Shown here: piece by piece, positions 39,748 through 49,035 of the stretch | Layout of the letters: every line of letters begins with the position of its first letter | Position numbering within the stretch: position 1 is the stretch's first letter | Origin: Schlegelella aquatica | Lineage (GTDB): Bacteria; Pseudomonadota; Gammaproteobacteria; Burkholderiales; Burkholderiaceae_C | Assembly (NCBI RefSeq): GCF_026013905.1 | Contig: NZ_CP110257.1 | Span: forward strand, 3,284,565-3,348,564 | Reading direction: 5' to 3' | DNA length: 64,000 nucleotides | Program-made: the position numbers and the translations under genes | The notes under the pieces: generated by a model | Told to the model about the DNA's origin: nothing | Seen by the model: the letters and a program-made list of their open reading frames with translations, nothing else | Database searches by the model: none

Positions 39748-41670
39748 ATGGACGTGATCAGCAACTTCGCCGCTCGCTACGAGCGCACTCGTGAAGAGGA
39801 GTACTCCCTCGAGGAGTACCTCGAGATCTGCCGGCGCGATCCGCTGGCCTACGCCACCGCCGCGGAGCGCATGCTCAAGGCGATCGGCGAGCCTGAGCTG
39901 ATCGACACGCGCAACGACCCGCGCCTGTCGCGCATCTTCGCGAACAAAGTCATCAAGATCTATCCCGCCTTCCGGGAGTTCTACGGCATGGAAGACGCCA
40001 TCGAGCAGGTGGTGTCCTACTTCCGCCATGCCGCGCAGGGCCTGGAGGAGAAGAAGCAGATCCTCTACCTGCTGGGGCCGGTGGGCGGCGGCAAGAGCTC
40101 CATCGCCGAGCGGCTCAAGCAGTTGATGGAGCACGTGCCCTTCTATGCCATCAAAGGCTCGCCGGTCAACGAATCGCCGCTCGGCCTGTTCGATCCGGAA
40201 GAAGACGGCTCGATCCTCGAGAAGGAGTACGGCATCCCTCGCCGCTACCTCAACCGCATCCTGAGCCCCTGGGCGGTCAAGCGGCTGGAGGAGTTCGGCG
40301 GCGACATCCGCAAGTTCAAGGTCGTCAAGCGCTACCCGTCGATCCTGAAGCAGATCGCCATCGCCAAGACCGAGCCGGGCGACGAGAACAACCAGGACAT
40401 CTCCAGCCTGGTCGGCAAGGTTGACATCCGCAAGCTCGAAACCTACGCGCAAGACGACCCGGACGCCTACAGCTACTCCGGCGGCCTGTGCCTGGCCAAC
40501 CAGGGCCTGCTGGAATTCGTCGAGATGTTCAAGGCGCCGATCAAGGTCCTGCACCCGCTGCTCACCGCCACGCAGGAAGGCAACTTCAAGGGCACGGAAG
40601 GCTTTGGCGCCATTCCCTTCGACGGAATCGTCCTCGCGCACTCCAACGAGAGCGAGTGGAAGGCGTTCCGCAACAACAAGAACAACGAGGCCTTCCTCGA
40701 CCGTATCTACATCGTCAAGGTGCCGTACTGCCTGCGCGTGAGCGAGGAGATCAAGATCTACGAGAAGCTGATCCGCAACTCGTCGCTCGCCAACGCGCCG
40801 TGCGCGCCGGGCACGCTGAAGATGATGGCGCAGTTCTCGGTGTTGACGCGCCTCAAGGAGCCCGAGAACTCGAGCATCTTCAGCAAGATGCAGATCTACG
40901 ACGGCGAGAACCTGAAGGACACGGACCCGAAGGCCAAGTCCATCCAGGAGTACCGGGACTACGCGGGTGTGGACGAGGGCATGAGCGGCATCTCGACGCG
41001 CTTCGCGTTCAAGATCCTGTCGAAGGTGTTCAACTTCGACCCCGCCGAGGTGGCGGCCAACCCGGTGCACCTCATGTACGTGCTCGAGCAGCAGATCGAG
41101 CGCGAGCAGTTCCCGGCCGAGGTGGAGCAGAAGTACCTCTCGTACGTGAAGGAGCTGCTGGCGCCGCGCTACGCCGAGTTCATCGGCAAGGAGATCCAGA
41201 CCGCCTACCTGGAGAGCTACTCCGAGTACGGTCAGAACATCTTCGACCGCTACGTCACGTACGCCGACTACTGGATCCAGGACCAGGAATACCGCGATCC
41301 GGACACCGGCGAGATCTTCGACCGTGCGGCGCTCAACGCCGAGCTGGAGAAGATCGAGAAGCCGGCCGGCATCAGCAACCCGAAGGACTTCCGCAACGAG
41401 ATCGTCAACTTCGTGCTGCGCGCGCGCGCCAACAACGGCGGCAAGAACCCGCTGTGGACGAGCTACGAGAAGCTGCGCACCGTGATCGAGAAGAAGATGT
41501 TCTCGAACACCGAGGAGCTGCTGCCGGTCATCAGCTTCAACGCGAAGTCCAGCGCCGACGAGCAGAAGAAGCACGAGGACTTCGTCAACCGCATGGTGCA
41601 AAAGGGCTACACGCCCAAGCAGGTCCGCCTGCTGTGCGAGTGGTACCTGCGTGTGCGCAAGAGTTCGTGA
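39748..41670 (+). CDS. prkA: PrkA/YeaG serine protein kinase
   Basis: 640 aa, normal length; GGAGG lies 6 bases before ATG 39748. An AAA-like domain holds the P-loop YLLGPVGGGKSSIAERLKQL (about 105-125). Conserved PrkA blocks: GSPVNESPLGLFDPEEDG, GGLCLANQGLLEFVEMFKAPIKVLHPLLTATQEGNF, and LAHSNESEWKAFRNNKNNEAFLDRIYIVKVPYCLR. The C-terminal PrkA domain follows. It is a cytosolic stress/starvation kinase and first gene of the prkA-yeaH-spoVR operon. Confidence 0.96.
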   Translation: MDVISNFAARYERTREEEYSLEEYLEICRRDPLAYATAAERMLKAIGEPELIDTRNDPRLSRIFANKVIKIYPAFREFYGMEDAIEQVVSYFRHAAQGLEEKKQILYLLGPVGGGKSSIAERLKQLMEHVPFYAIKGSPVNESPLGLFDPEEDGSILEKEYGIPRRYLNRILSPWAVKRLEEFGGDIRKFKVVKRYPSILKQIAIAKTEPGDENNQDISSLVGKVDIRKLETYAQDDPDAYSYSGGLCLANQGLLEFVEMFKAPIKVLHPLLTATQEGNFKGTEGFGAIPFDGIVLAHSNESEWKAFRNNKNNEAFLDRIYIVKVPYCLRVSEEIKIYEKLIRNSSLANAPCAPGTLKMMAQFSVLTRLKEPENSSIFSKMQIYDGENLKDTDPKAKSIQEYRDYAGVDEGMSGISTRFAFKILSKVFNFDPAEVAANPVHLMYVLEQQIEREQFPAEVEQKYLSYVKELLAPRYAEFIGKEIQTAYLESYSEYGQNIFDRYVTYADYWIQDQEYRDPDTGEIFDRAALNAELEKIEKPAGISNPKDFRNEIVNFVLRARANNGGKNPLWTSYEKLRTVIEKKMFSNTEELLPVISFNAKSSADEQKKHEDFVNRMVQKGYTPKQVRLLCEWYLRVRKSS

Positions 41671-41781
41671 TGAGCCGCCGCCCGTCGAGTACCCCGGCCG
41701 CCCCGCCCCCGGGAGGGGCGCCGGCCGGCCCGTGCCGGCTGCGCGCTCGGCCCGCGGCTCACTGAAGAAAGGCTGACCCAG

Positions 41782-43071
41782 ATGCCCATGCTCCAGCAGA
41801 TCATCGATCGCCGGCTGTCGGGCAAGAACAAATCCATCGGCAACCGCGAGCGCTTCCTTCGCCGCTATCGCGATCAGATCCGCGAGGCGGTGCGTCGCGC
41901 GGTGAGCGGGCGGGGCATCCGCAACCTCGAGCAGGGCGAAGACATCACCTTGCCCCGGCGCGACGTCTCGGAGCCCGTGTTCGGGCACGGGCCCGGGGGC
42001 AAGCGCGAGTACGTGCACCCCGGCAACCAGGAGTACGTCAAGGGCGACCGCATCCAGCGGCCGCAAGGCGGCGGGGGCGGCGGCGCAGGCTCCGGCGCGA
42101 GCGACAGCGGCGAGGGCGAGGATGACTTCGTCTTCCACCTGACCAAGGAAGAGTTCATGCAGGTCTTCTTCGAGGACCTGGCCCTGCCGCATTTGATCCG
42201 CACGCAGCTGGCCGAAGTGCCGGAATGGAAATCGCACCGCGCGGGCTTCACCAGCGACGGCACGCCGAACAACCTGCACGTGGTGCGCTCGATGCGCGGC
42301 GCGCTGGCCCGGCGCATCGCGCTGGGGGGCGATGCGCGCCGGGAGCTGCGCCACCTCGATCAGCACCTGGAGCGGCTGAAGGCGCACCCGCACCCCACCG
42401 ACGTGATGGTGCAGCACGAACTGCGCGAGACGGAAAACCGCATCGCCGAGCTGCGCGAGCGCCTCAAGCGCATCCCCTTCCTCGACCCGTTCGACCTGCG
42501 CTACCGCAACCGGGTGCGCACGCCGGTGCCCACGGCCAAGGCGGTGATGTTCTGCCTGATGGACGTCTCCGGCTCGATGGACGAAGCGCGCAAGGACATG
42601 TCCAAGCGCTTCTTCATGCTGTTGTACCTGTTCCTGACCCGGCACTACGAGAAGATCGACCTCGTCTTCATCCGCCACCACACCCAGGCGGCCGAAGTCA
42701 GCGAGGACGAGTTCTTCCACGCCACGGAGACCGGCGGCACCGTGGTCTCGAGCGCGCTGCAGCTGATGCTGGACATCGTCAAGGCGCGCTACCCGAGCAG
42801 CGAGTGGAACATCTACGGCGCACAGGCCAGCGACGGCGACAACTGGCACCACGACAGCGGCCGCTGCCGGCAGCTGCTGGCCGAGCAGATCCTGCCGCTG
42901 TGCCGCTACTACGCCTACGTGCAGGTGGCCGAGGCCGAGCAGAACCTCTGGGAGGAATACACCCAGCTGCTCGAGACGCATAAGAACTTCGCGATGCGCA
43001 AGGTCTCCGACGCCGCCGACATCTATCCGGTCTTCCGCGACCTGTTCAAGAAGGAAGGGGCGCCGGCATGA
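41782..43071 (+). CDS. yeaH: YeaH/YhbH family protein (VWA-like fold)
   Basis: 429 aa. The N-terminus MPMLQQIIDRRLSGKNKSIGNRERFLRRYRDQIREAV is typical of the family. A Gly-rich linker (QRPQGGGGGGAGSGA) precedes a domain with the MIDAS motif FCLMDVSGSMDEARKDM at about 257-270, plus VFIRHHTQAAEVSEDEFF and TGGTVVSSALQLM. It acts with the PrkA kinase and SpoVR in the same operon; its biochemical role is unknown. Confidence 0.95.
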   Translation: MPMLQQIIDRRLSGKNKSIGNRERFLRRYRDQIREAVRRAVSGRGIRNLEQGEDITLPRRDVSEPVFGHGPGGKREYVHPGNQEYVKGDRIQRPQGGGGGGAGSGASDSGEGEDDFVFHLTKEEFMQVFFEDLALPHLIRTQLAEVPEWKSHRAGFTSDGTPNNLHVVRSMRGALARRIALGGDARRELRHLDQHLERLKAHPHPTDVMVQHELRETENRIAELRERLKRIPFLDPFDLRYRNRVRTPVPTAKAVMFCLMDVSGSMDEARKDMSKRFFMLLYLFLTRHYEKIDLVFIRHHTQAAEVSEDEFFHATETGGTVVSSALQLMLDIVKARYPSSEWNIYGAQASDGDNWHHDSGRCRQLLAEQILPLCRYYAYVQVAEAEQNLWEEYTQLLETHKNFAMRKVSDAADIYPVFRDLFKKEGAPA

Positions 43072-43099
43072 GCGCCGCGGCCCGGCCGAGGGTAGTTCC

Positions 43100-44629
43100 A
43101 TGAACGAGACCGTGCGCGAACGCGCGACCCAGCCGCTGCCCAGCCCGTCGGACTGGACGTTCGAGCTGATCGAGACGTACCACGACGCCATCGCCGAGGT
43201 GGCGCGCGAGTACAAACTCGACACCTACCCGAACCAGCTGGAGATCATCACCGCCGAGCAGATGATGGATGCCTACGCGTCGGTCGGCATGCCGGTCATC
43301 TACCGGCACTGGTCGTACGGCAAGCAGTTCATCGCCACCGAGAAGAGCTACCGCCGCGGCCACATGGGCCTGGCCTACGAGATCGTCATCAACTCCGACC
43401 CCTGCATCGCCTACCTCATGGAAGAGAACACCATGGCGATGCAGGCGCTGGTGATCGCCCACGCGGCCTACGGCCACAACAGCTTCTTCAAGGGCAACTA
43501 CCTGTTCCGCATGTGGACCGACGCGTCGTCGATCATCGACTACCTGGTCTACGCGAAGAACTACATCGCCGAGTGCGAGGAGCGCCACGGCGTCGATGCA
43601 GTGGAGGACGTGCTCGACTCCTGCCATGCCCTCATGAACTACGGGGTGGACCGCTACCGGCGTCCGCAGAAGCTCTCGCTCGCCAAGGAACAGGCGCGCC
43701 GGGCCGAGCGCGAGGCCTACCTGCAGCAGCAGGTCAACGACCTGTGGCGCACCGTCCCCCGGCGCACCGACAAATCCGGCGAGGAGGAGGAAGCCGCCAA
43801 GCGCTTTCCGCCCGAGCCGCAGGAGAACCTGCTTTACTTCATCGAGAAGAACGCGCCGCTGCTGGAGCCCTGGCAGCGCGAGATCGTGCGCATCGTGCGC
43901 AAGGTGGCGCAGTACTTCTATCCGCAGCGCCAGACGCAGGTCATGAACGAGGGCTGGGCGACCTTCTGGCACTACACCTTGCTCAACACGCTCTACGACC
44001 GCGGGCTGCTGGCCGACGGCTTCATGCTGGAGTGCCTGAAGTCGCACACCAACGTGATCTTCCAGCCGCCCGTGGGGCACCCGGCCTACAGCGGCATCAA
44101 CCCGTATGCGCTGGGGTTCGCGATGTTCTCCGACATCAAGCGCATCTGCGAGAGCCCCACCGAGGAAGACCGCCGCTGGTTCCCCGAGATCGCGGGCAGC
44201 GACTGGCTCACCACGCTCGACTATGCGATGCGCAACTTCAAGGACGAGAGCTTCATCGGCCAGTTCCTGAGCCCGAAGCTGATGCGCGATTTCCGCTTCT
44301 TCGCGATCCGCGACGACGAGGACGAGCCGGAGCTCGAAGTCTCCGCCATCCATGACGACAGCGGCTACCGGCACCTGCGCGAATCGCTGTCCAAGCAGTA
44401 CGACCTCAACCATCGCGAGCCGAACATCCAGGTCTGGAGCGTCAATCTGCGCGGCGATCGCTCGCTCACGCTGCGTCACACCCAGCACAACGACCGCCCG
44501 CTCAACGACGACGCACAGGAAGTGCTCAAGCACGTGGCGCGGCTGTGGGGCTTCGACGTGCACCTGGAAAGCGTCGACGGCCGCGGCCGCACGCAGCGGC
44601 GCTGGACGGCGCACGCGCCCCGGCAGTAG
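43100..44629 (+). CDS. spoVR: SpoVR family protein
   Basis: 509 aa. Family blocks: SDWTFELIETYHDAIAEVAREYKLDTYPNQLEIITAEQMMDAY, YGKQFIATEKSYRRGHMGLAYEIVINSDPCIAYLMEENT, LMNYGVDRYRRP and MNEGWATFWHYTLLNTLYDRG. It is the third member of the prkA operon. Homologous proteins are stress- and sporulation-associated, but the molecular role is not settled. Starts 28 bp after yeaH. Confidence 0.96.
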   Translation: MNETVRERATQPLPSPSDWTFELIETYHDAIAEVAREYKLDTYPNQLEIITAEQMMDAYASVGMPVIYRHWSYGKQFIATEKSYRRGHMGLAYEIVINSDPCIAYLMEENTMAMQALVIAHAAYGHNSFFKGNYLFRMWTDASSIIDYLVYAKNYIAECEERHGVDAVEDVLDSCHALMNYGVDRYRRPQKLSLAKEQARRAEREAYLQQQVNDLWRTVPRRTDKSGEEEEAAKRFPPEPQENLLYFIEKNAPLLEPWQREIVRIVRKVAQYFYPQRQTQVMNEGWATFWHYTLLNTLYDRGLLADGFMLECLKSHTNVIFQPPVGHPAYSGINPYALGFAMFSDIKRICESPTEEDRRWFPEIAGSDWLTTLDYAMRNFKDESFIGQFLSPKLMRDFRFFAIRDDEDEPELEVSAIHDDSGYRHLRESLSKQYDLNHREPNIQVWSVNLRGDRSLTLRHTQHNDRPLNDDAQEVLKHVARLWGFDVHLESVDGRGRTQRRWTAHAPRQ

Positions 44630-44661
44630 TGACGCGGCCCTGATGCCCGCCGCACAGCGGC

Positions 44662-45441
44662 TCAGCGCGCCGCGAAGTCGGCGAGGTAGCGCAGCCCCCT
44701 CACCGCGCGGCTGCCGTACCAGCTCACCATCTCGGCATCGATCAGCCGCACACGGGCCGTGCTGCCCAGCGCCTGCAGGCGCGCACTCACCTCGGCCACG
44801 TGCGCCTCGGTGAAGCGATAGGGCTCGCTGCCGAGCAGCACCTCGTCCACTTGGCTCACCAGCCGCTCGTCGAACTCGAACGCCGGGTAGCGGGCCGCAC
44901 CGCTCGGGCCACCCTCGACCGCCGGCCAGGTGTGCCAGCCGACGAGCGCGAGCATGCGCGAGATGTAGGTGTCGCGCGCGACCGTCATCCACGGATCGCG
45001 CCAGATCGCATAGAGCACCCGCCGCTCGGGCCAGCGCTGCGCCTCCAGCCGGTCGAGCTCGCGGTGCAGCGCCTCGCTCCACGCGGCCGCCCGCGCGCGC
45101 ACCTGCCCCCAGGCGCCGAAGACCTCCGCCATCTGGGCATACAGCGCGAGGTTGTCGCGCGGATCGCAGGGATGCGTCACCACCACTTCGGGCACGAAGC
45201 GCCGCAGCGCCTCGACCGTCTCGCGGGTGTTCTCGTCCACGTTGACGACGACGTGCGTGGGCGCGAGTCGCTCCAGCTTCTCGAGCTGCACGTCCTTGGT
45301 GCCGCCGACCTTCGGGATGGTGCACACCACCTCGCGGGGATGGATGCAAAAGCCCGTGCGCGCGACGATCCAAGGCGTCAGACCGAGATCCACCAGCAAC
45401 TCGGTGATCGAAGGCACGAGGCTGGCGATACGCGGCGTCAT
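44662..45441 (-). CDS. Cobalamin-binding-type (BtuF-like) metal receptor protein
   Basis: 259 aa with the helical-backbone metal receptor fold: IASLVPSITELLVDLGLTPWIVARTGFCIHP, PKVGGTKDVQLEKLERLAPTHVVVNVDENTRETVEAL, and a second lobe with RVLYAIWRDPWMTVARDTYISRMLALVG. It has no signal peptide and no lipobox, so it would be cytoplasmic, unlike the periplasmic BtuF. No BtuCD transporter genes are adjacent. Convergent with spoVR. Ligand (cobalamin or other) unproven. Confidence 0.75.
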   Translation of the reverse strand: MTPRIASLVPSITELLVDLGLTPWIVARTGFCIHPREVVCTIPKVGGTKDVQLEKLERLAPTHVVVNVDENTRETVEALRRFVPEVVVTHPCDPRDNLALYAQMAEVFGAWGQVRARAAAWSEALHRELDRLEAQRWPERRVLYAIWRDPWMTVARDTYISRMLALVGWHTWPAVEGGPSGAARYPAFEFDERLVSQVDEVLLGSEPYRFTEAHVAEVSARLQALGSTARVRLIDAEMVSWYGSRAVRGLRYLADFAAR

Positions 45442-45487
45442 GTCAGCCTCCTCGATCCGGCCTCGCCACCCCGTACGCCCGACAGCT

Positions 45488-46690
45488 TCACGCCCGCGCG
45501 CCGCACGCCGCGCAGAAGCGGTCGCCTCGCGCCATCGGCGCGCCGCAGGCCCGGCAGTCCTGCCGGGCGGGCTCGTCCAGCGGCAGCAGCACGTCCACCG
45601 CCCTGCCGGGCGTCGGGGCCTGCGCCGGGGCCCTGGCCATCATGATGGTCGTCTCGAGCTGCGGCTCGGGCCCCGTCAGAATCCCGTCGCCGGCCGCGCG
45701 GCCGGCGGCGGCGCCCGCCGGCGAGCGAACCGGTGCGCCGCGCTCCGAGGGCTCGCTGCGGGGGCCGAGCCCGGGCACTTCCGGCTCCCGCCCCTCCTGC
45801 GAGAGATACACCGCGCACGCGCCTCGCAGGTAGACGAGGCTGGGCAGCACCAGACTGAGCACGAAGACCACGCCCCCGCCCACCAGGCCCGCGAGCGCGT
45901 GCGGCTGCCCCCGCAGGTCCACCCCGGCGCTGGCGAGGCTGCGCACCCCGTAGCCGAACAAGCCGGCCATCCACTGCGCGAGCGGCACCTCCGCGCCGAG
46001 GATCAGCCGGGACATCGCGGCCAGCGTCTGTCCTCCGGCCGCGATGACGAACACCACCACGGCCGCCACGAAACTCGCCAGCACGCCGACCCCGAGCATC
46101 AGCAGCAGCACTTCGAGCAGGCGGTGCCGCACGAGGCCGTACAGGCGCTGCAGCACGGACAGCGTCTCGACGCCGTCCCACACCGCCGGCGCGGCGAGCG
46201 GCACGATGACGGCCGGCAGCGCCAGCCAGGCCAGCCCAGACACCACGACCCCCGCCGGCAGCACCACGGTGTACATCAACGGGCCGAGCCAGGGCGTGCG
46301 GCACATCACCAGCACCAGGGCGAGCAACCCCAGCCCCGCCGCATAGGTGACGGCGACCAGCGCCATGACGCCGAGCAGGCGATGGGCCGTGCGCAACGAC
46401 TGCCGCAGCGCCGCGGCCGCCGTGCGTCGCGGGGCCCCGCGGGCGTCGTCCATCAGCAAGATGCCGGCCGCGTTGCCGCCATAGAAGGCCACCGCGAGCA
46501 TGGCGGCCCCATAGCCCCACGCGAATCCCCATCGTTCTGCGGCCACCGACTGCTGGACCATCGCCAGCAGCAGGCCCGCCGCGGCATAGGTGGCCGAGAG
46601 CATGCCCAAGGCCGGGCCATCACGAACCGCTCGCAAGCTGGCCCACAGCCCGCGCAAGGCTTCCTTCGGCAAGTGTCGGCTCACCGGCAT
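45488..46690 (-). CDS. Multi-helix membrane protein with C-terminal zinc ribbon
   Basis: 400 aa from MPVSRHLPKEALRGLW (46690), inside a much longer open frame. Six or more hydrophobic helices (LGMLSATYAAAGLLLAMVQQ, LLGVMALVAVTYAAGLGLLALVLVM, VVVFVIAAGGQTLAA, LAGLVGGGVVFVLSLVLPSLVYL) are followed by an Arg/Pro-rich linker and CRACGAPMARGDRFCAACG, a rubredoxin-like zinc ribbon at the C-terminus. Family unknown; the next gene upstream also carries a zinc ribbon at the other end. Confidence 0.65.
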   Translation of the reverse strand: MPVSRHLPKEALRGLWASLRAVRDGPALGMLSATYAAAGLLLAMVQQSVAAERWGFAWGYGAAMLAVAFYGGNAAGILLMDDARGAPRRTAAAALRQSLRTAHRLLGVMALVAVTYAAGLGLLALVLVMCRTPWLGPLMYTVVLPAGVVVSGLAWLALPAVIVPLAAPAVWDGVETLSVLQRLYGLVRHRLLEVLLLMLGVGVLASFVAAVVVFVIAAGGQTLAAMSRLILGAEVPLAQWMAGLFGYGVRSLASAGVDLRGQPHALAGLVGGGVVFVLSLVLPSLVYLRGACAVYLSQEGREPEVPGLGPRSEPSERGAPVRSPAGAAAGRAAGDGILTGPEPQLETTIMMARAPAQAPTPGRAVDVLLPLDEPARQDCRACGAPMARGDRFCAACGARA

Positions 46691-46803
46691 CTGTCTGGTC
46701 CTCCCTGTGGCGTTTCGCGCGGCCCGGGGCCGCTCCACCCCGCATCTTGCCTCGTCACGAGGCGGTGGACCGGCCGCCTGCGGGACGACGCCGCGGCGCT
46801 GGG

Positions 46804-47949
46804 CTAGCGGAACATGGCCTCGCGCTCCTCGCGCTGGCGTTCCTTCTCCAAGAAGTCGACGCACTTCGGATGCTGTGCGTACGCGGGTTTCGAGCATTCC
46901 TGCTTGAGGCAGACGATCGCCATGAGGAAGTTCTTGCCGGCGCACGGTTCCGCCGCTGCGGCCGCGCTCGTGCGCGAGCCGTCGGCCGCAGCCGGCGGCC
47001 GTGCAGGGCCGGCGCCCTCGTCGCGCGCCGCCGTCGAGCGCGAGGGCTCGCCCCGGACGTCGCTGCGAGGCTTGGCCTCGGCAGCGGGAGCGGGCTTGGA
47101 CGGCGCCTTCGCCGCCACCTTGGGGGCCGGCTTCGGGTCGGCTGGCGCGGCCGGCTTCGGCCCTGCCGGCCCCCGGGCCCCGGCCTGGCGTGGCGGCGCG
47201 GCACCCGGTGTTGCGGCGCCATCGCCCGCACCCACGCCGCGCGCCGCGCCGGCTGGCGAGGGGGCCTCGGCCACGCCCGCCGGGCCCGCCGCCGCGCCCG
47301 AGGCGGCGACGGGCACCGCCACGGGTGCCGCGGCCGTGGAGGACGGGCCCTGCGCGCCCGCCGCCACGGGCGGGGCCTCGGCACCCGACGAAGCGGGCAC
47401 CGGGGCCAGCGAAGCCGAGGCGGCGGCGCTGCCGGCAGCCACCGCAGGCAGGCGGGTCGTGCGGCCGAACCACAGGGCGGCCGCCCCCAGGCACACGAGG
47501 GCTGCGATCACCAGCGCCCAACGCCCGCCGCCGCCGCTGCCCGCGGGCAGGGGCTCGCGCGAGGCCCAGACGGGCTCGGGGAGGTCCCCATCCGCTTCGG
47601 GCTGCGCCAGCCGCGCGGCCGGCGAGGTGCCGAAGCCCGCGGCCAGCGGTGCCGGCGCGGCGAGCGGGGCCGCCCCCGCAGGGGCAAGCGCAGGTACAGG
47701 TGCGGGTGCCGGTGCGGGCACAGGTGCAGGGGCAGGCGGCGCCTCGGTGGGGTCGAAATCGATGGTCCGTGGGCCGGGCCGCGCCTCGTCCAGGGCGGCC
47801 GGCACGGTGTCGGCCAGCGCGCTGGGCGGCAGTTCGTCGGCGGGCGCAGCAGCCGCGGCGCTGCCACGAGCCAGCGCAAAGCCGCAGCTGCGGCAGAACT
47901 TCGCTTCCTCCCGGTTCTCCGCCCCGCATTCGAGGCAAGACACGCTCAT
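46804..47949 (-). CDS. Zinc-ribbon protein with low-complexity Ala/Pro linkers
   Basis: 381 aa from MSVSCLECGAENREEAKFCRSCGFALARG (47949), giving an N-terminal zinc ribbon. A single hydrophobic stretch (GRWALVIAALVCLGAAALWFG, about 145-165) could span the membrane. Ala/Pro-rich linkers surround it. The C-terminus (AGKNFLMAIVCLKQECSKPAYAQHPKCVDFLEKERQREE) has three cysteines. Likely a single-pass membrane protein with a cytosolic ribbon and a possible periplasmic Cys domain. Function unknown. Confidence 0.65.
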   Translation of the reverse strand: MSVSCLECGAENREEAKFCRSCGFALARGSAAAAAPADELPPSALADTVPAALDEARPGPRTIDFDPTEAPPAPAPVPAPAPAPVPALAPAGAAPLAAPAPLAAGFGTSPAARLAQPEADGDLPEPVWASREPLPAGSGGGGRWALVIAALVCLGAAALWFGRTTRLPAVAAGSAAASASLAPVPASSGAEAPPVAAGAQGPSSTAAAPVAVPVAASGAAAGPAGVAEAPSPAGAARGVGAGDGAATPGAAPPRQAGARGPAGPKPAAPADPKPAPKVAAKAPSKPAPAAEAKPRSDVRGEPSRSTAARDEGAGPARPPAAADGSRTSAAAAAEPCAGKNFLMAIVCLKQECSKPAYAQHPKCVDFLEKERQREEREAMFR

Positions 47950-48210
47950 CACTGCTCCTCTCAGGGAAAAGTCGGGCCGCGACAGCCCGGCCCGCGGCCC
48001 GTCGGCATCATACGGCCGCCCTGCGCGGCGTCGGTTCGCGCAAGGCGGAAAGACGCCCCCCGCAATTTCCCCCACGAACAACACTTTTTCACATCGAAGC
48101 CTTCCTTTCCTGGCAGACAGCCCCATAATGGTTCTTGGAAGCGGCGCCTGGTTGAGTTGTTCGATGGGTAGAAGCTCCAAGTCTGTTTTGTGTTTGAAAG
48201 GGGCTCTCTC
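47950..48210. other. Promoter/5' UTR region of the RRM protein
   Basis: 260 bp. CATAAT at 48124-48129 is the best -10 candidate, leaving a ~75-nt untranslated leader before the RNA-binding protein start; no good -35 is seen. Confidence 0.35.
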
Positions 48211-48615
48211 ATGGGCAACAAGCTATACGTCGGCAACCTCGCCTATTCCGTGCGTGACGAAGAACTCGGCAGCGCGTTTTCTCAGTTCGGCACCGTCACG
48301 TCCGCCAAGGTCATGATGGACCGCGACACCGGCCGCTCCAAAGGCTTCGGCTTCGTCGAAATGGGCTCGGACGCCGAGGCCCAATCCGCCATCAACGGCA
48401 TGAACGGCCAGTCGCTCGCCGGCCGCGCGATCGTCGTGAACGAAGCGCGCCCGCGTGAAGATCGTCCGGGCGGCGGTGCCGGCGGTGGCTTCCGCGGCGC
48501 CTACGGCAACGGCGGCGGTCGCGGCGGGTTCGGGGGTGGCGGTGGCGGCGGCCGCGGTGGCTTCGGCGGCGGTGGCGGCCGGGGCGGCTTCGGTGGCGGC
48601 CGCGGCGGCTACTGA
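48211..48615 (+). CDS. Glycine-rich RRM RNA-binding protein
   Basis: 134 aa from ATG 48211. A single RRM fills residues 1-80: RNP2 KLYVGNLAYSV and RNP1 KGFGFVEM, with DEELGSAFSQFGTVTSAKVMMDRDTGRS between. The rest is Gly/Arg repeats (RGGFGGG). This class is cold- or stress-responsive in cyanobacteria and some proteobacteria. A terminator follows at 48660. Independent of its neighbours. Confidence 0.93.
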   Translation: MGNKLYVGNLAYSVRDEELGSAFSQFGTVTSAKVMMDRDTGRSKGFGFVEMGSDAEAQSAINGMNGQSLAGRAIVVNEARPREDRPGGGAGGGFRGAYGNGGGRGGFGGGGGGGRGGFGGGGGRGGFGGGRGGY

Positions 48616-48659
48616 TCCCCCTCACCTCTCGTGTCGGCCCCACGGGGCCGGCCGGCGAA

Positions 48660-48690
48660 AGCGGCACGGCGCAAGCCCTGCCGCTTTTTC
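48660..48690 (+). terminator. Rho-independent terminator after the RRM gene
   Basis: AGCGGCA (48660-48666) pairs with TGCCGCT (48680-48686), followed by a run of T through 48690. Confidence 0.8.
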
Positions 48691-48695
48691 ATTGC

Positions 48696-49004
48696 TCAGA
48701 ACTTCTCCGGGCGCAGCACCTGCACCGCGGCGAAGAACATCGTCACCGCGTAATTGGGCGCGTACGTGTTGAGCACGTGCTCGGCGATCTGGTCGGCCAC
48801 CTGCGCCTCGCAGATCACCTTCATCTCGATCGTGCGGTCGGCCTCCCACTCGCCTTCGCGCACACCCATCGCCCCTTCGCCACGCACGTCGTACACGGTG
48901 TAGCCGTGCGCTCCCAGGCGTTTGACGTCGCGCACCAGCGACTTCTCCAGCGCGGCCTCGGCGATGATCACCAGCAGCTGGCGGGCGTGTTTGGTCAGGG
49001 CCAT
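48696..49004 (-). CDS. sbtB: SbtB-type PII-like regulator
   Basis: 102 aa from ATG 49004, ten bases after GAGGAGG. LLVIIAEAALEKSLVRDVKRLGAHGYTVYDVRGEGAMGVREGEW resembles the PII fold and T-loop, and VICEAQVADQIAEHVLNTYAPNYAVTMFFAAVQVLRPEKF the C-terminal half. It ends without a CGPEGC redox tail, as in many non-cyanobacterial SbtB proteins. It is encoded 31 bp after sbtA and probably controls that transporter through adenine nucleotides. Confidence 0.85.
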   Translation of the reverse strand: MALTKHARQLLVIIAEAALEKSLVRDVKRLGAHGYTVYDVRGEGAMGVREGEWEADRTIEMKVICEAQVADQIAEHVLNTYAPNYAVTMFFAAVQVLRPEKF

Positions 49005-49035
49005 GGTGTGCATGCCTCCTCGATGCGTCGTCGCA

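Noticed and set aside
39706..43224. An 1172-codon open frame on the minus strand, opposite prkA-yeaH
   Set aside because: It is an antisense shadow of two well-identified genes with a sigma-54 promoter on the other strand; no recognisable domain.
45442..45487. A rho-independent terminator between the metal-receptor gene and the membrane-protein gene
   Set aside because: No stem followed by T run could be seen in this short interval.
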